Of a stretch of 64,000 nt of DNA, positions 1-11,618 are shown piece after piece. The notes beneath the pieces were generated by a model. That model did not search any database and was not told where the DNA came from. It saw only the letters and a list, made by a program, of their open reading frames with translations. The first letter of the stretch is position 1. Every line of letters starts with the position of its first letter. The DNA is from Protea cynaroides (taxonomy: Eukaryota > Streptophyta > Magnoliopsida > Proteales > Proteaceae), in NCBI GenBank assembly GCA_028583415.1, contig CM053270.1, forward strand, positions 58,374,529 through 58,438,528. The letters run 5' to 3'. The position numbers and the translations under genes are program-made.

Positions 1-1410
1 TGGGTAGCCAGTAGAATGGTTCATCAAAACAAAAACAACCACAGCTTCGATGTAATACCAGAGCGTCTCAACGTAGTCGACAGGAATATCCGAAATTTCC
101 TTCACTCTTCTCTGTAATATGCTGAGAAATGCCGTGCGAGGAAGAAAATTAGGAAGCTCAATTCCTTTGGCTTCTTCTAAGACCTTAATTTCCTCCATTA
201 AGAACTTCTCCCCAACGTCCTTGCTCCTTTGGTGCAGGTCTTTGGAATAATTATTGAGCAAATCAGCCATTCGAGCCGTGCCATGCATCTCCTTCTCATC
301 TGGGTACTCATCAAACTCTCCCCTGATGAGAGTTTTCTTCAGAGATTCTCTTGTTGATCCAAGAATATGCATAAAAGCAGTCATTGCATCTGCCTCATTG
401 GCTAGATGTTTGGGTAATTTGTTAAGCTCAGAAACATTGACACTGAGCTTGTCATTGATCTTCTTCACTATGCCTGGCAAGCAGTTTGCCAGACTAGTTG
501 CTTGGATCTGGACAAGCTTCTGAGCCAAAACAGGGATACCCACAATTGATTTGTTAATCCTAGAAAGCAAGTGATGAGATTCAAACAATCTTGCCTCCTC
601 CTTTCTTGCTTGTTCATATGATTCTTCCCCAATTCGATTCCTTACGCAGACATAACCAAGCCCAATATTAACATCATCTGCAGTTACCTTTTCAAGCAGA
701 CCTTCAGGAGCTTGGTCAGCCTTGGTGACCACAGCCAAGGTCCTTTCGCCGAATTTGTCGACGCGTTGCGACATTCTGATCGACTCGCAGGTCGGGAAAT
801 CCACAGTCGCCGATAAGACATTGAGAATAATGCTCTCCTTGGGAGTTATATATTCCATAATAATCTCTGAAACCTGCTCGTAGATGTCTTCAGGCTGCCC
901 ACGAACAGGAACCCTAGTGATTCCAGGTAAATCAACCATTGTTAAATCAGGAACCCCCTTTTTCTTCACAACCAAAGTGAGAGGAGAATTGGAGATTCCC
1001 TTAGAGTCACCAGCAATTTCAATGGTGGCATCTTCAATATCTTGGGTTACATGGACTTCATCCGTATGAACTACTTGATTGTTATACTCCAAGTGAAGCT
1101 CCGGCTCTGGTGATGAATGTTGTTGAAGTCGCATAATGAGTGGTACACGAGTGCAGATGCCATTACCGCGAGGGAGGCTGATGCCAGCTAGGGACTCAAG
1201 AACACTGGATTTTCCAGACGATTGATCGCCGACGACGACTATGGTGGGAAGCTCAATACCTTCTTCCATGACCTTAAGTTCACGTAATTTGTCGACGGTA
1301 TCGAGCAGAGGCCGAATTCGATCATTGTAAGTGACGTAAAGTGGCACGGATGTGGCCTGCGTGAACTCTGCAACTCCACCATTATGGTTTCCCAAATCCA
1401 AACTCACCAT
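1..1410 (-). CDS. Dynamin-related protein 4-like GTPase, 3' end beyond the left edge
   Basis: Large GTPase of the plant DRP4 (Mx-like) group. It is open for 470 codons from an ATG at 1408-1410 to the window edge, with no internal stop. Seen in the sequence: a P-loop GDQSSGKS at about residues 61-68, DLPG at about 160-163 and TKAD at about 229-232 (the G1, G3 and G4 signatures), followed by the start of the stalk region. It aligns codon for codon with residues 25-495 of the complete paralogue at 49453-51519 but lacks that gene's 24-residue N-terminal extension: no in-frame ATG lies upstream before a stop. The C-terminal stalk and GTPase effector domain should lie left of the window. Members of this family have no PH or proline-rich domain and self-assemble on membranes; the role of this copy is unknown. 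It could be a pseudogene if the unseen part is broken. Confidence 0.9.
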   Translation of the reverse strand, partial: MVSLDLGNHNGGVAEFTQATSVPLYVTYNDRIRPLLDTVDKLRELKVMEEGIELPTIVVVGDQSSGKSSVLESLAGISLPRGNGICTRVPLIMRLQQHSSPEPELHLEYNNQVVHTDEVHVTQDIEDATIEIAGDSKGISNSPLTLVVKKKGVPDLTMVDLPGITRVPVRGQPEDIYEQVSEIIMEYITPKESIILNVLSATVDFPTCESIRMSQRVDKFGERTLAVVTKADQAPEGLLEKVTADDVNIGLGYVCVRNRIGEESYEQARKEEARLFESHHLLSRINKSIVGIPVLAQKLVQIQATSLANCLPGIVKKINDKLSVNVSELNKLPKHLANEADAMTAFMHILGSTRESLKKTLIRGEFDEYPDEKEMHGTARMADLLNNYSKDLHQRSKDVGEKFLMEEIKVLEEAKGIELPNFLPRTAFLSILQRRVKEISDIPVDYVETLWYYIEAVVVFVLMNHSTGYP

Positions 1411-4203
1411 TTTGCCTTCAAGAAACAGGAACAGCAGTAAAACTAGACAGATGAGAGCTTGAAGAATGTAATACCATTGGGAGCCCTTTACTAATTTTTT
1501 TTTTTTCGTTTTTTCCGGGAAAGACTTCGAAAAAGCTTTCCACGTTTCAAGTAGGTAATGGTCCGGATCTTCTTCGTTCCTCCTTCACTGTCCATGGTTC
1601 AATCATTCGACCTCCATTATTGACCTTTAAACAGAAACATCGTACGAGCATTGACGCTTTATGAGAAGATTTGACTGTGTCTGACGAAGACCTCTAGAAC
1701 GATGAAGACCGCAAGAACAGACTCTCTTTTCAGGCTTAGAGGCATGGAACCGAATCCTCTCCCGCGGCAGGATCTCCTGCCGCAGATCCAAGGGCTCGGG
1801 ATCACTCGGTCCGCCTAACAATATATTGGGAGGTGGGCCGGCTGAAATCCCGCCCTTAGCAGACGACAGGTGGGTGGGTTATACTAGAAGCATAGGGGAT
1901 AGAAATCCTCTCCTGCCCACCTGCGGACTGCCAAGGGTCGGATTTAGATGACACACATACCGATGTATTGGTATGTGCGCCGATTGAACTCCAACCCTTG
2001 GATCAGCCGCAGTTCCCACCTGCCGCAGGAGAGGATTTGGATCCAAGCATAGGTTCTGGTTGAGATTCCTTATTACAGACGAAGAAAATCAGTCATCTCT
2101 CATCTTCTGCTTTTTTTCTAAATCCAATACGGACAGGGTATCCGTTATGTTTAAAACCGATCTGATAAGGCTCATATTTGTGTACTGATCCAATGAGAAA
2201 TCGACACGTGGTTGATATAGTATATAATAATATTTAAATATTATCAAATAGGTCGATCAGTCAGGTCCAAAATCAATATGAGTCGATCGACTCAACCAAT
2301 CTTATACCGATTACCTGAAAGATGATTATGATCAAGGGAAAAGACATGGTTTAAGTTCACGGTATCATTCGCTCTAGAAACCGATACCGACCGGATTAGA
2401 TATATGTGTTATTTTTTATGCGTTGAGTTAGCATACATTTTTCGTAAGGGAATCTGAAAATCTAAATCAAATATATGTTCCCGTGTCTACTACGTAACCA
2501 TATCAGGTAAGAATCCATAATACCAATATAGTTATCATATGGGCTTTCAGTTCTATTTTTCCATACCAATACCATACATAATCTAACCCGATATGTTACG
2601 ATTTTGGTATATGAAACCGACATTGAATTGACACCCTTACCAGTGGTGGTAGTTGTAGTGCAATGGTGGGTGTCATAGGCCAGTCAATAAAAAAAATAAA
2701 ATGATCAGTGGCAGCAACATTTTAGTTCTAGGTATCCAACATTGCTGAAATAAATTAGGATCGGATATGGCTCCAATAACATGCTGAAACGTATTTGACA
2801 CTGATTATAAAATAATTAAAATAGAATTTGCCTAAGTGGCAAAATACAAGTTGGATCAACCAATGAAGCATCGAAAATTCGGGATTAACAACCGTATGCA
2901 TATCATTCATGAAAGAGTATTTGATTGAATTAGATTTTGAAATTTGACAATAGTGTATGTAAATTTTGTCCTCCCCATCCAAGATGAAAATCAAGATTTA
3001 ACGAATCGGTATGGGCAAGATCAAGGTTCAAGGGATCGGTATTGGCCTTGTCGATACTGATCTGATCACAATCTAGATCGGCTGAGTTCGGTCCAGCTTG
3101 AGTCAATACCCCCTACCTTTTGAAATTGGACCGGTCTAAGATTAATCAGGGTTTTTTTTTATTAATATAAAAAAAAATTTCTTATTATTTTTAACCATGG
3201 AAGATTGACAAGAGGCAATTAACCCAGTCGGTTGGATGGTTTATACATTTCATGAACAATTACAAAAATAGGGAAAATTACACAGACCTCCCCTTGACAA
3301 TGCGTTAAATACAAAGTACTGTCTTAACTTGCGAGAAATGACATGAGTTTCCCTTAATGCATACGATTTGTGATAGAAAAGTCTACTTTGTTAGGCTAGG
3401 GACATTAGTTGCTGACATCATGGAGAGTTTACCTTTTATAAGACAAAGTTATCTTCTGCAACTATATCGTCTTTTGCAACTCCATTGTTTTCTGCAACTC
3501 CTTTATCTAGCGTTTCGGAATCATTTCACCATTTCATTGAAACCTCGCTCAAATTGATAGAGCATGCGATTTTGTTGAAACCTAAAGTTGAGCTCGAATC
3601 AAAGAGCGTGAAGAACCGATTTGTCATTTCAATCTAAATCTGCTTGTCTTTATTCTTCTCCTCGGAGCTTCTGATCTGTAGAAACCAGATCAGCTTATTT
3701 ATTTCTTTACTTCATTCTATTTCATTTCCCTTGTTTCTTGAAGCTATCGTTCAAGCAAAAGATCTGCTCGAGTGAGGATCCTGAACCGTTTTCAACAAGT
3801 TCAAGTCGCTTGACTGAGTTTCTCAAGTGAGTTTCGCTTGATCATCTTAAATTCGAATGGTTCGATCTTAATTGATAAGTTCATGCGGTACTGTAGTTTC
3901 TTCTATTTATTTTAATTTTACTTCAATTTAGAACTGTTGGAGCACTTTCTAAGAGATTTTGAATCTCTAATTAGCAGAGTTTACTAAAAGTATGTTTCGT
4001 TTAGATTTGTCAATTAGTTACTGTGTTAATTGAGGTTTGTTGCAGAAACATGGAAGCTATGAACCACTGAAACCCACGTCTTCTTTGAACCAAGAAAGCA
4101 AGGAAACACCCATTAGCCTTTTTTAAGGACAGAGGTTGATTCTTGGCAAACTGAGAAGGGCTCAATAGCTCACAGATCCCAAACGGCATTCAAAAGCGCC
4201 TAG
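1411..4203. other. Upstream flank of the DRP4-like gene, no gene recognised
   Basis: AT-rich, degenerate intergenic DNA. Stretches at about 1555-1740, 2050-2120 and 2330-2480 resemble the DNA at 56040-56110 and 56700-56850, upstream of the complete DRP4-like gene, so they belong to the same duplicated block. A MITE-like element sits near 1741-2052. The sequence from about 3268 (gggaaaattacacagacc) resembles the terminal repeats of the Pack-MULE-like element at 14582, but no partner end was found. Short ORFs in this stretch show no recognisable family. Confidence 0.5.
1741..2052. mobile_element. MITE-like element with GC-rich inverted ends
   Basis: The left end contains aatcctctcccgcggcagg and the right end, read on the other strand, aatcctctcctgcggcagg. 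An inner pair around 'gatccaagggctcggg' and 'ccaacccttggatc' is also inverted. The element is about 300 bp and has no coding capacity. It is absent from the paralogous flank near 56080-56100, where 'cagactc' is followed almost directly by 'gattccttacagacg'. The target duplication was not resolved, so the exact ends and the superfamily are uncertain. Confidence 0.45.
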
Positions 4204-5108
4204 CTAGGTGATATCCTCGGAATGAGTCGTCAACCCACAAGAGAAGAGGGGAAGTCTGACGTCTCCGTCTTCGCCGTTGGTACACTCTAAACGGTCGGTC
4301 TGCCAGGATGTCGTCATCAACTCGTCCCGGTGAGGTGAGGCACTGATATAATACTCAAGCATATCCGGGTCGAGTCGCTGTAGCTCCTCCATAGAAACCC
4401 ACGTACAATCGATATCTGGTCGTCTCGCCATTGAACTAAAAACTCTCGAGAACCGCCAGTATGGGTAGCGGTGACTCGCTCATCAATAATCTCCTCAATC
4501 TCCTCAACTCGCTGCTCTATATGGGGTATAGGAGGGGTAGAGGTAGTAGTATGGCTAATAGGGTCGGATGCAAAAGTATCAGCGATAAAAGGAAAAACCT
4601 CAAGGCTATCAGGATAAACTGAAGGGGCGGTAGCAGGGTCATGGTAGGAAACCAGGTCTTCAACATTGAAAATGTTGCTGATTCCCATGTCCGGAGGTAA
4701 CTCTAGCACATAAGCATTCGCTCCCACTGGCTTAAGAATTTTGAAAGGTCCTACACTGCGAGCATGTAACTTGTTTGACTTTCCTTTGACAAAACGCTGT
4801 GGTTTAATTCTGACCATTACCATGTCACCCTCTTGAAACTCTTGCAGTCGTCGATGCACATCTGCCCTAGATTTATATTGTTCGTTACTTAGAGTTATCC
4901 TGCATCTAATCTCTGCATGCAAGTCATGTATGTGCTGCACAAAAGACTCGGCTGACTGGGATGTCCTAGAGCTAGACACAACAGGGATAAGGTCCATGGG
5001 GGTCCTGGGCTGATGACCTAGACAAACTTCAAAAGGGGACAAACCAGTGGTTCTATTTTTTGAAAGGTTGTACGCAAACTCGGCTTGGGTAAGGACACGG
5101 TCCCAACT
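4204..5108 (-). pseudogene. Integrase C-terminal part and chromodomain-like tail (gypsy)
   Basis: This is the 3' half of the integrase coding region of the 4204-12893 element. The frame ending at 4317 reads WDRVLTQAEFAYN and later VGPFKILKPVGANAYVLELP, the usual plant gypsy integrase C-terminal motifs. It then enters a chromodomain-like segment (REFLVQW). The rest of that segment (CTWVSMEELQRLDPDMLEYY) is in another frame at 4204-4431, so a frameshift lies near 4440. A chromodomain is thought to guide integration to marked chromatin. The upstream half of the gene continues at 7404, beyond the inserted solo LTR. Confidence 0.85.
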
Positions 5109-5113
5109 AGTAA
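5109..5113. repeat. Target-site duplication, left copy (AGTAA)
   Basis: AGTAA directly precedes the solo LTR and recurs at 7399-7403. It lies inside integrase coding sequence of the host element. Confidence 0.85.
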
Positions 5114-7398
5114 TGTCACACCCCAATTCTGCACTGTTCAGAATGGTGTGATGAACCGTTAAATAACCAACGGTTCAACCAGGATCTCAAATAGGTCATC
5201 CCCGCGTTATCCAAACTTACACGCATCCACAATCATAATCAGAGTAAATACACAAAAGCGGAAATCTTATAAATAAATGAACTGAGAACTACGATGATAT
5301 TAATAATTTAATAAAAAATTATTCTGTATCAACCGGGACATAAGTAAATATCAATACAAGTCTTTAATAAATCCAAATAAAGAAACTATATAAAAATATC
5401 TAATCAAATACACACGAGTTGCACTCGCAAGAGGAGTCGTGTGTATCATCTTCAGCTCCAGCGTCCATTGCTACTATATTTCCGTACGCAGACGCGTTCA
5501 TATAATCTTCCACCGTGTAACCTGCATCATCAACTAAAAATATTCGACGTCGAGGGGTGAGCACACAACACGGCTCAGTGAGTAGCCAAAACAATGCAAC
5601 AGTACATATGCATGCAAAAAGTCAATTTATATCTTTGGTCTGGTTTATAGTTTGCAATGTGCAATAGAAAGGTTGGGTGGTCAAAGGTTAACGTTTATTG
5701 ACACCGCCTCTATACACAGGGTGTGGAAGCCTGCCCGAAGGTTAACGTTTATCGTCGTCCCCATCCACCCTACCATAACATTATACAACAAAGGTTAACG
5801 TTTATTGCTATATAATGCAATACCAACACGTAAGCCCCTGTTAGCGAGGGCTTGCAAACTGGGCTCGCTACTAACCAATCCTAATGCCAAACAGTGTATC
5901 CAAGGCCTCACCCCAGCATCCCTCAGAATGCCCATAGAGATAGAGCTAAGGCCCCCCGGTGGAGTCAGAGACTACAAGGACCGAGACCACCTCCCCTGAT
6001 ACTCTACGACATAATAGTTCTGCTAAGGTAATGGCGATACGACGATGTCAATGCACAAGACTTGAGTTAGAGATAGAGCTAAAGTGCTGAGACCCGCCAA
6101 AGGTTAACGTTTATTGACGTTCTCATCACACCTCCCCTGATACTCGCTCGCATCAAATACATCAACCATACACATACAAGCACATGCCTATTCCTATCCT
6201 CCTCATCATCATCATGTTATAAACAATTAAATAAATATGCATAAACAAGTAATAGAAATATTGGATGGCATGCTGTATGCACATTACAAACATATTCGCA
6301 TAGAATCAAACATAGCATATGACTCAAGAAATAGAAAACAGTTTATTATTAACCAATTTAGTTTGGAGTTAAGGTTCCTCACCTTAGCTCGCTATAAAAT
6401 ACTTTTCCAAGCTTTAAAATCACCGTTATAACTTTATTATATTGCTAGCAAACCTAACAAAGTCGATAGAATTTAATTAGAATTAATTCAAAATTAAAAA
6501 CCATTCTGTCAACTGAGGGTCGATGCTAGGGTCGATGGGTCTATCGACCCTCCCCTCATTCTGGACTTCCCGAATGCTGAGGGTCGATGGTAAAAAACAC
6601 CTAGGGTCGGATGGTCTATCGACCCTCGGTGCGACCCTCGATGCACTCTGGTCCAATTTCCACTTTTAAATCCACTCTTCGTGTTTGGGGTCCTATGGCT
6701 TGCTTCCTACATTCATCCAACAGTCATTCCATGGTCTATAACCATGTATAATCCATCTAAATAGTTTTTATGCATCATCCTATGGTTTTCCATGAAAGCC
6801 AACCATGAATGGATGGTTTGGGTTTCTCTGAAATCCTATACTCAACCATATCTAATCTAAGGTATGTAGAAACTCATGGAATTAGTATCCATACCTGAGA
6901 AGATTAATCTTTCTCTGTAACTCTTCTCCTTTTTGCTAAGTCTTCCTCCTTGTCTCCTTTCTTCCTCTTTTCCTTCTTCTCTCTTTCTCTCAATTCAATT
7001 AGGGTTGTGAAAGGAGTGCAAGTGGCTTAGGGACGTCCTTTAAATATAGTAGGAATGTCCTATAATAGTCCCATTGAGATTTAGAAAGAATCCCAATCGA
7101 AAATTAGGAAATTTCCTAATTTCAGTTTCGTCAGAAACCGAGGGTCGATGATCCCGTCGACCCTAGGGTCTTAAGCTGTCCAACCCTCCCTTAAAATCTG
7201 AGGGTCTGACATTCTGTTTTGGGAGGTCCGACCCTACTTGGCTGGGTATGCGACCCTCCCCTAAAATTAAGTATTTTTGGGTCAATTTTATACCTGGGAT
7301 CTCGATCTCCATCACGCCCTTGGTCCACTTGACTCGACCATGATGGGTAAACCTGGTTCAAGGTGGTAAGACCGGGTTAGTTTGACACGGGTCTTACA
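5114..7398. mobile_element. Solo LTR (2285 bp) related to the Tekay/Del-like LTRs of this window
   Basis: It starts TGTCACACCCCAATTCTG and ends GGGTCTTACA, the same termini as the LTRs at 27962-30319 and 37732-40092, and is flanked by the 5-bp duplication AGTAA. No internal coding region remains, which is the product expected from recombination between two LTRs. Overall similarity to the other LTRs is clear at the ends and patchy inside. Two clusters of a GGGTCGATG / TCGACCC motif lie at about 6513-6650 and 7139-7262, where the related LTRs carry ACCGGTCGACCGGT clusters. The ORFs inside show no protein family. Confidence 0.88.
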
Positions 7399-7403
7399 AG
7401 TAA
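7399..7403. repeat. Target-site duplication, right copy (AGTAA)
   Basis: Matches 5109-5113. The integrase reading continues from here on the minus strand once the LTR and one duplication copy are set aside. Confidence 0.85.
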
Positions 7404-8211
7404 GGTGTTCGCCTATTAGACAACGTAACAGATTTCCTAAACTCCTATTTATGACTTCAGTTTGACCATCGGTCTAAGGGTGGAAAGCTGATGAAAAACA
7501 GAGTTTAGTACCTAACATACGCCACAAAGTTCGCCAGAAATGACTAGTGAACTTGACATCCCTATCTGACACTATTGTCTCAGGTAAGCCATAATACTTG
7601 ACGACCTCACTAAAGAAGAGTTTGGCTACAACGGAGGCATCAAAAGTTTTTGAGCATGAAATAAAATGGGCCATCTTTAAGAAGCGGTCTACTACCACAA
7701 AAACAGAATCATGACCTCTCGAAGTCCTCGGCAATCCTAGCACAAAGTCCATACTCAAATCCTGCCATGGGGTATGAGGAACAGGAAGAGGAGTATACAG
7801 GCCAGTATTTTGCTTCTGTTGTTTAGCAGTTTGACATGTTCGACACTGGCTAATAATTTGAGATACATCCCTCTTCAGGTTAGGCCAGTAAAATCGGTCC
7901 TCAACAAGGGCAATGGTTTTATCTCGACCGAAATGACCGGCTACCCCACCAGCATGTAATTCCCAGATTAGAAAATCTCTTAATGAAGTCCTGGGAATAC
8001 ACAACCGAGTCCCTTTAAAAAGGAATCCATCTCTGAGTAGGTAATCTGAGTGATTTGCAGATGGGTCTTCGCTCAGAGAGGTATAAGGCTCACTAAAATC
8101 TAGGCATGTAGGATACTGTTCCTTAATTTGCTCAAATCCTACAACCTCAATACTCATGGTTTGGAGCAATGCCTTAACCTGATTTTTGACTTTATGTGGA
8201 AAGATGGGCAT
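7404..8211 (-). pseudogene. Integrase N-terminal and catalytic part (gypsy)
   Basis: The zinc-binding region HFGRDKTIALVEDRFYWP with CRTCQTAK is followed by the catalytic core with MDFVLGLP and IVSDRDVKFTSHFW (the two aspartates of the D,D-E triad). The frame stops at 7474 with TAG directly after FHP, where the family has glutamine; the sequence then continues TDGQTEV in the same frame to the solo-LTR junction at 7403. The stop fits a CAG-to-TAG change. The remaining integrase lies at 4317-5108. Confidence 0.9.
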
Positions 8212-8256
8212 GTGAACCCTACTTAACGCATCAGCAGCAGTGTTATCAACACCAGG

Positions 8257-9078
8257 TTAATGTTTGAGCACAAAGGTGTACTCTTGTAAGAATTCAGCCC
8301 ACTTGGCATGTCTAGGGTTCAGTTTGGTTTGAGAACTCAAATATTTCAATGCCTGGTGGTCTGAATATAAAACAAATTCTTGTGGTAAGAGATAGTGTCG
8401 CCAATAGCGCAAAGCTTGGACAACCGTGTAGAATTCTTTGTCATAGGTGGAATACCGTTGCTTGGCTTCATTAAGCTTCTCACTAAAATAAGCAACATGA
8501 TCTTCTTGAACAAGGACACCACCAATTCCAGTGCCAGAGGAATCACATTGCACTTCAAAGACTTTGGAGAAATCAGGGAGACGTAGAACGGGTGATTCAG
8601 TCATCAACTTTTTGATTTCTACAAAAGTCTTAGCAACTCCTTTAGTCCACTGGAACTCCCCTTTTTTTATGCAATCAGTGATGGGAGCCATGATGGCACT
8701 AAACCGTTGGATGAACCGCCTATAAAAGGTTGCTAAGCCGTGAAAACTTCGCACTTCATGGGTGTTAGTCGGTTCAGGCCATTCAATAATTGATTTTATT
8801 TTCTCAGGATCAACAGATACTCCTTGTTCTGAGACAATAAATCCTAAGAAAATGACTTGATCACTCATAAAGGTACACTTCTTTAAATTGACATAAAGTT
8901 TTTCATTCATAAGTGTTTGGAAAACTTTACGTAAGTAATCTAGGTGAGTGGTTTGTGTTTTACTGAAGATGAGGATATCATCAAAGTAAACCACTAAGAA
9001 CTTGCCATTGTATGGTCGTAGCACTTGATTCATAATTCTCATAAATGTACTCGGTGCATTGGTCAAACCAAAAGGCAT
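8257..9078 (-). pseudogene. Reverse transcriptase (C-terminal part) and RNase H (gypsy)
   Basis: The frame opens at MPFGLTNAPSTFMR, contains the catalytic VVYFDDILIFSK box and continues through the thumb and connection into RNase H (CDSSGTGIGGVL, then YSTYDKEFYTVVQALRYWRHYL and YSDHQALKYL). It ends at an in-frame TAA at 8257 where the family continues into the RNase H/integrase linker. It is separated from the upstream RT segment by a frameshift near 9080-9180. Together with 9173-10240 it would make one pol region. Confidence 0.92.
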
Positions 9079-9172
9079 GACAAGCCACTCATACAGACCG
9101 TCCTTTGTTTTGAAGGCAGTCTTCCACTCATCCCCAGGTCTAACCCGAATTTGGTGATACCCACTCTTAAGA

Positions 9173-10240
9173 TCAATCTTGGAAAAGATTTTTCGCTCCA
9201 GCCATCATGTCTAGCATGTCATCAAGTCTAGGTATAGGAAACCTATACTTAACGGTGATTTTGTTGATGGCTCTACTGTCAACACACATACGCCAAGTTC
9301 CATCTTTCTTGGGTGTAAGTAGAGCAGGTACGCCACAGGGGCTAAGACTCTTTCTAATGAATCCCTTCTCAAGTAACTCATCTACTTGTCTTTTAAGTTC
9401 GGCATGTTCCTTGGGATTCATCCTATAATGAGGCAAGTTTGGCAGTGAAGACCCTGGAACCAAATCGATAACATGTTGAATGTCATGCATAGGTGGTAGT
9501 TCGGTTAGTTCATCTGAAAAAAACTGCTCAAACTCTTTCAGGAGGGGTTGAACTTCTTTAGGAGCCTCAACAAATGGATTGGGCAGTTCTTTGTTAACTT
9601 GTGTGGCTACTAAAGCATAAATAACCCCGGTGTCCTTACAATCTTTTTCGAACTGTTTTGCATTCATGATGTTGAGTGTTTTCGAAGGGGTGTTCTTGGA
9701 TGTGCTTCCCTTATGTTCTGGGGCTTTTATCTTCTTTGGGGGACTAGGAAACAATTTGATTTTCTTACCTTTAAACTCAAAGACATAAGTATTAGCCCTC
9801 CCAAAATTAGTGATATCTCGGTCATATATCCAAGGTCTACCAAGGATTATGTGAGCAACGTCCATCTCTAAGACATCACACCATACCTTATCTTCATATC
9901 CTGCAAAATGCAAGGGGGCTAAACACCTTAAAGTAACGGGAATTGTAGATTGGTCAACCCAGGCAACCTTGTAAGGCTTCAGATGTGCTTCTGGTTTGAG
10001 CCCCATTCTCGTTACAGCATTTTGGGACACGACGTTCATGCAACTACCACTATCAATGACGACACGACAATTCTTGCCCTGATGACAGGTATAAGTAATG
10101 AAGATATTGGTGCGCCGCCAATCATCATTATTCTTGGGTTGCGACATCATACAACGGACAACTCCTAGCCTAGAGATATCTATTACATCGTCCTCATCCA
10201 AAATAATCTCATGATTGTTCTTGGGTGTGACGCAATACAA
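9173..10240 (-). pseudogene. Aspartic protease and first part of reverse transcriptase (gypsy)
   Basis: The protease has VVIDSGSCMNVVS (active-site Asp-Ser-Gly) and a downstream HIILGRPWIYDRD motif. A linker then leads into the RT fingers: FIRKSLSPCGVPALLTPKKDG and WRMCVDSRAINKIT. The frame fails at 9173, just before the palm motif that resumes in another frame (9078 downward). Its first codons overlap the last 58 bp of the gag frame, where an ~87-bp tandem duplication has disturbed the gag-protease junction. Confidence 0.9.
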
Positions 10241-11547
10241 CAGACAACTCCTAGCCTAGAGACATCTGCCATTTCATCATCCTCATCCGAGATAGTATCA
10301 TCAGGTCTATGCTCCTCGTATTCACCTTCTTGGGTATCCTCTAGAGTATGCTCTTCATACTCTGGTTCACCCACATACAAGTTTCGGTTTGGGCACTCCC
10401 TAGCAAAATGACCATAACCTTTACATTTGAAACACTGTGCTTGGCCACTCTTTTTGGGCGCTTCTCCCAAAATGCCTTTACCCTTATTGTCAAGTGGGCG
10501 TGGAGGGTTAGGGGTAGAAGTATTTGAAAGTGGCTTTCGGAAGTTAGACTCCCCAGATGGGAATCCGCTTTTCTTCTGTGGTGTGAACTTCATAGTCCCT
10601 TCTAATTCTAGTGCTATACGGAAGGCTTGAGGGACGTTTCTAACTAAGTGAGGTGCTAGGCATAACTGGATGTCATGATTAAGTCCCGCAAGAAACCTAA
10701 CTAGTGTTTGATCAACATCCTCTCGAGTCTGGCTTCGGATTTTCAAATCGTTAAATTTAGCCATGTATTCAGTTACAGACATCTTACCTTGTTTCAGGTT
10801 AGTCATGTCTTTATGGAGTTGGTGCCTATAGGTGAGGGGTAGAAATTCCTGCTTAAGCCTTTCTTGCATCTCACGCCAAGTTGAGACAGGCTCGTGACCT
10901 AGATTTTCTTCTTGAAATTCTAATTCAATCCAGAAATCCTGAGCAGCTCCAACGAGCTTCATCTTGGCAAACCTAAACTTAAGTTCTTCAGACAGCTCAT
11001 AAAATTCAAAGTACCTATCCATTCGATTGATCCAGCCTAAAAGAATCTTGGCATCTATTTGTCCATCATAGTCTGGAACATCTACTTTGATCATCCTCCT
11101 AACATCCACTCCTCTATCTCGATGTCCATAGTCATCATCATCTCCAAGAGGAGAGTGGTGTCTCTGACCTCGATATCCTCGACCTCTAAATCCTCCTCTA
11201 TTCCTACCGTGGCCTTGACCGTGGAAATTGTCATCAACCCTATCATGGTCATCAATATAATCACGATGTCTATCGTTCCTAGGGTTTTCCGGAATAGTGT
11301 TGAGATTGTTCACTCTAGGTCCAATGCCGTGGCCATCTTGACCTTGCTGCCCATTAGCATTCCGATTGGTTGTTTCAAGGGCAGTAAGTCTATCGGAGAG
11401 GGCTTGGATACTTTGGATCATGGGTTGGAGATTGGATGCCAACGCTTCATTGTTAGCTTTTAATATCTCTTGTAATTGCTCAGAGGTTATAGAGGTATTG
11501 GATGGGTTCGATATATTTTTGTAATTTTTACCACTCCTAGTGGACAT
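10183..11547 (-). pseudogene. Gag polyprotein with CCHC zinc knuckle (gypsy)
   Basis: A 454-codon frame starting MSTRSGKNYKN. It has a glycine/arginine-rich stretch (about residues 110-150), a retrotransposon gag core (about 165-330, including AAQDFWIELEFQ and TVTEYMAKFNDL-like residues) and a knuckle CFKCKGYGHFAREC. Gag packages the element RNA in the particle. The start is supported by its position 56 bp inside the primer binding site and by the next stop upstream. The last ~20 codons are out of the normal frame because of the duplication at the protease junction; the core itself has no stop. Confidence 0.9.
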
Positions 11548-11602
11548 ACAAGATTGACTCCACTAAGTATCCTAACCAGCACCTAATGGACGCTCTAACC
11601 TA

Positions 11603-11615
11603 GGCTCTGATACCA
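11603..11615 (-). other. Primer binding site complementary to initiator-Met tRNA
   Basis: On the minus strand it reads TGGTATCAGAGCC, 3 nt inside the LTR. This is the usual primer site of plant gypsy and copia elements and fixes the minus-strand orientation. Confidence 0.85.
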
Positions 11616-11618
11616 AAT

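Noticed and set aside
254..1069. Plus-strand ORFs across the left-edge DRP4-like gene
   Set aside because: They are reverse-strand shadows of the GTPase reading frame.
3268..3345. A second Pack-MULE-like terminal repeat
   Set aside because: Only a short similarity, no matching partner end, no target duplication; kept as a remark only.
10183..10240. Programmed frameshift between gag and protease
   Set aside because: The overlap is explained by an 87-bp duplication; no slippery site was seen.
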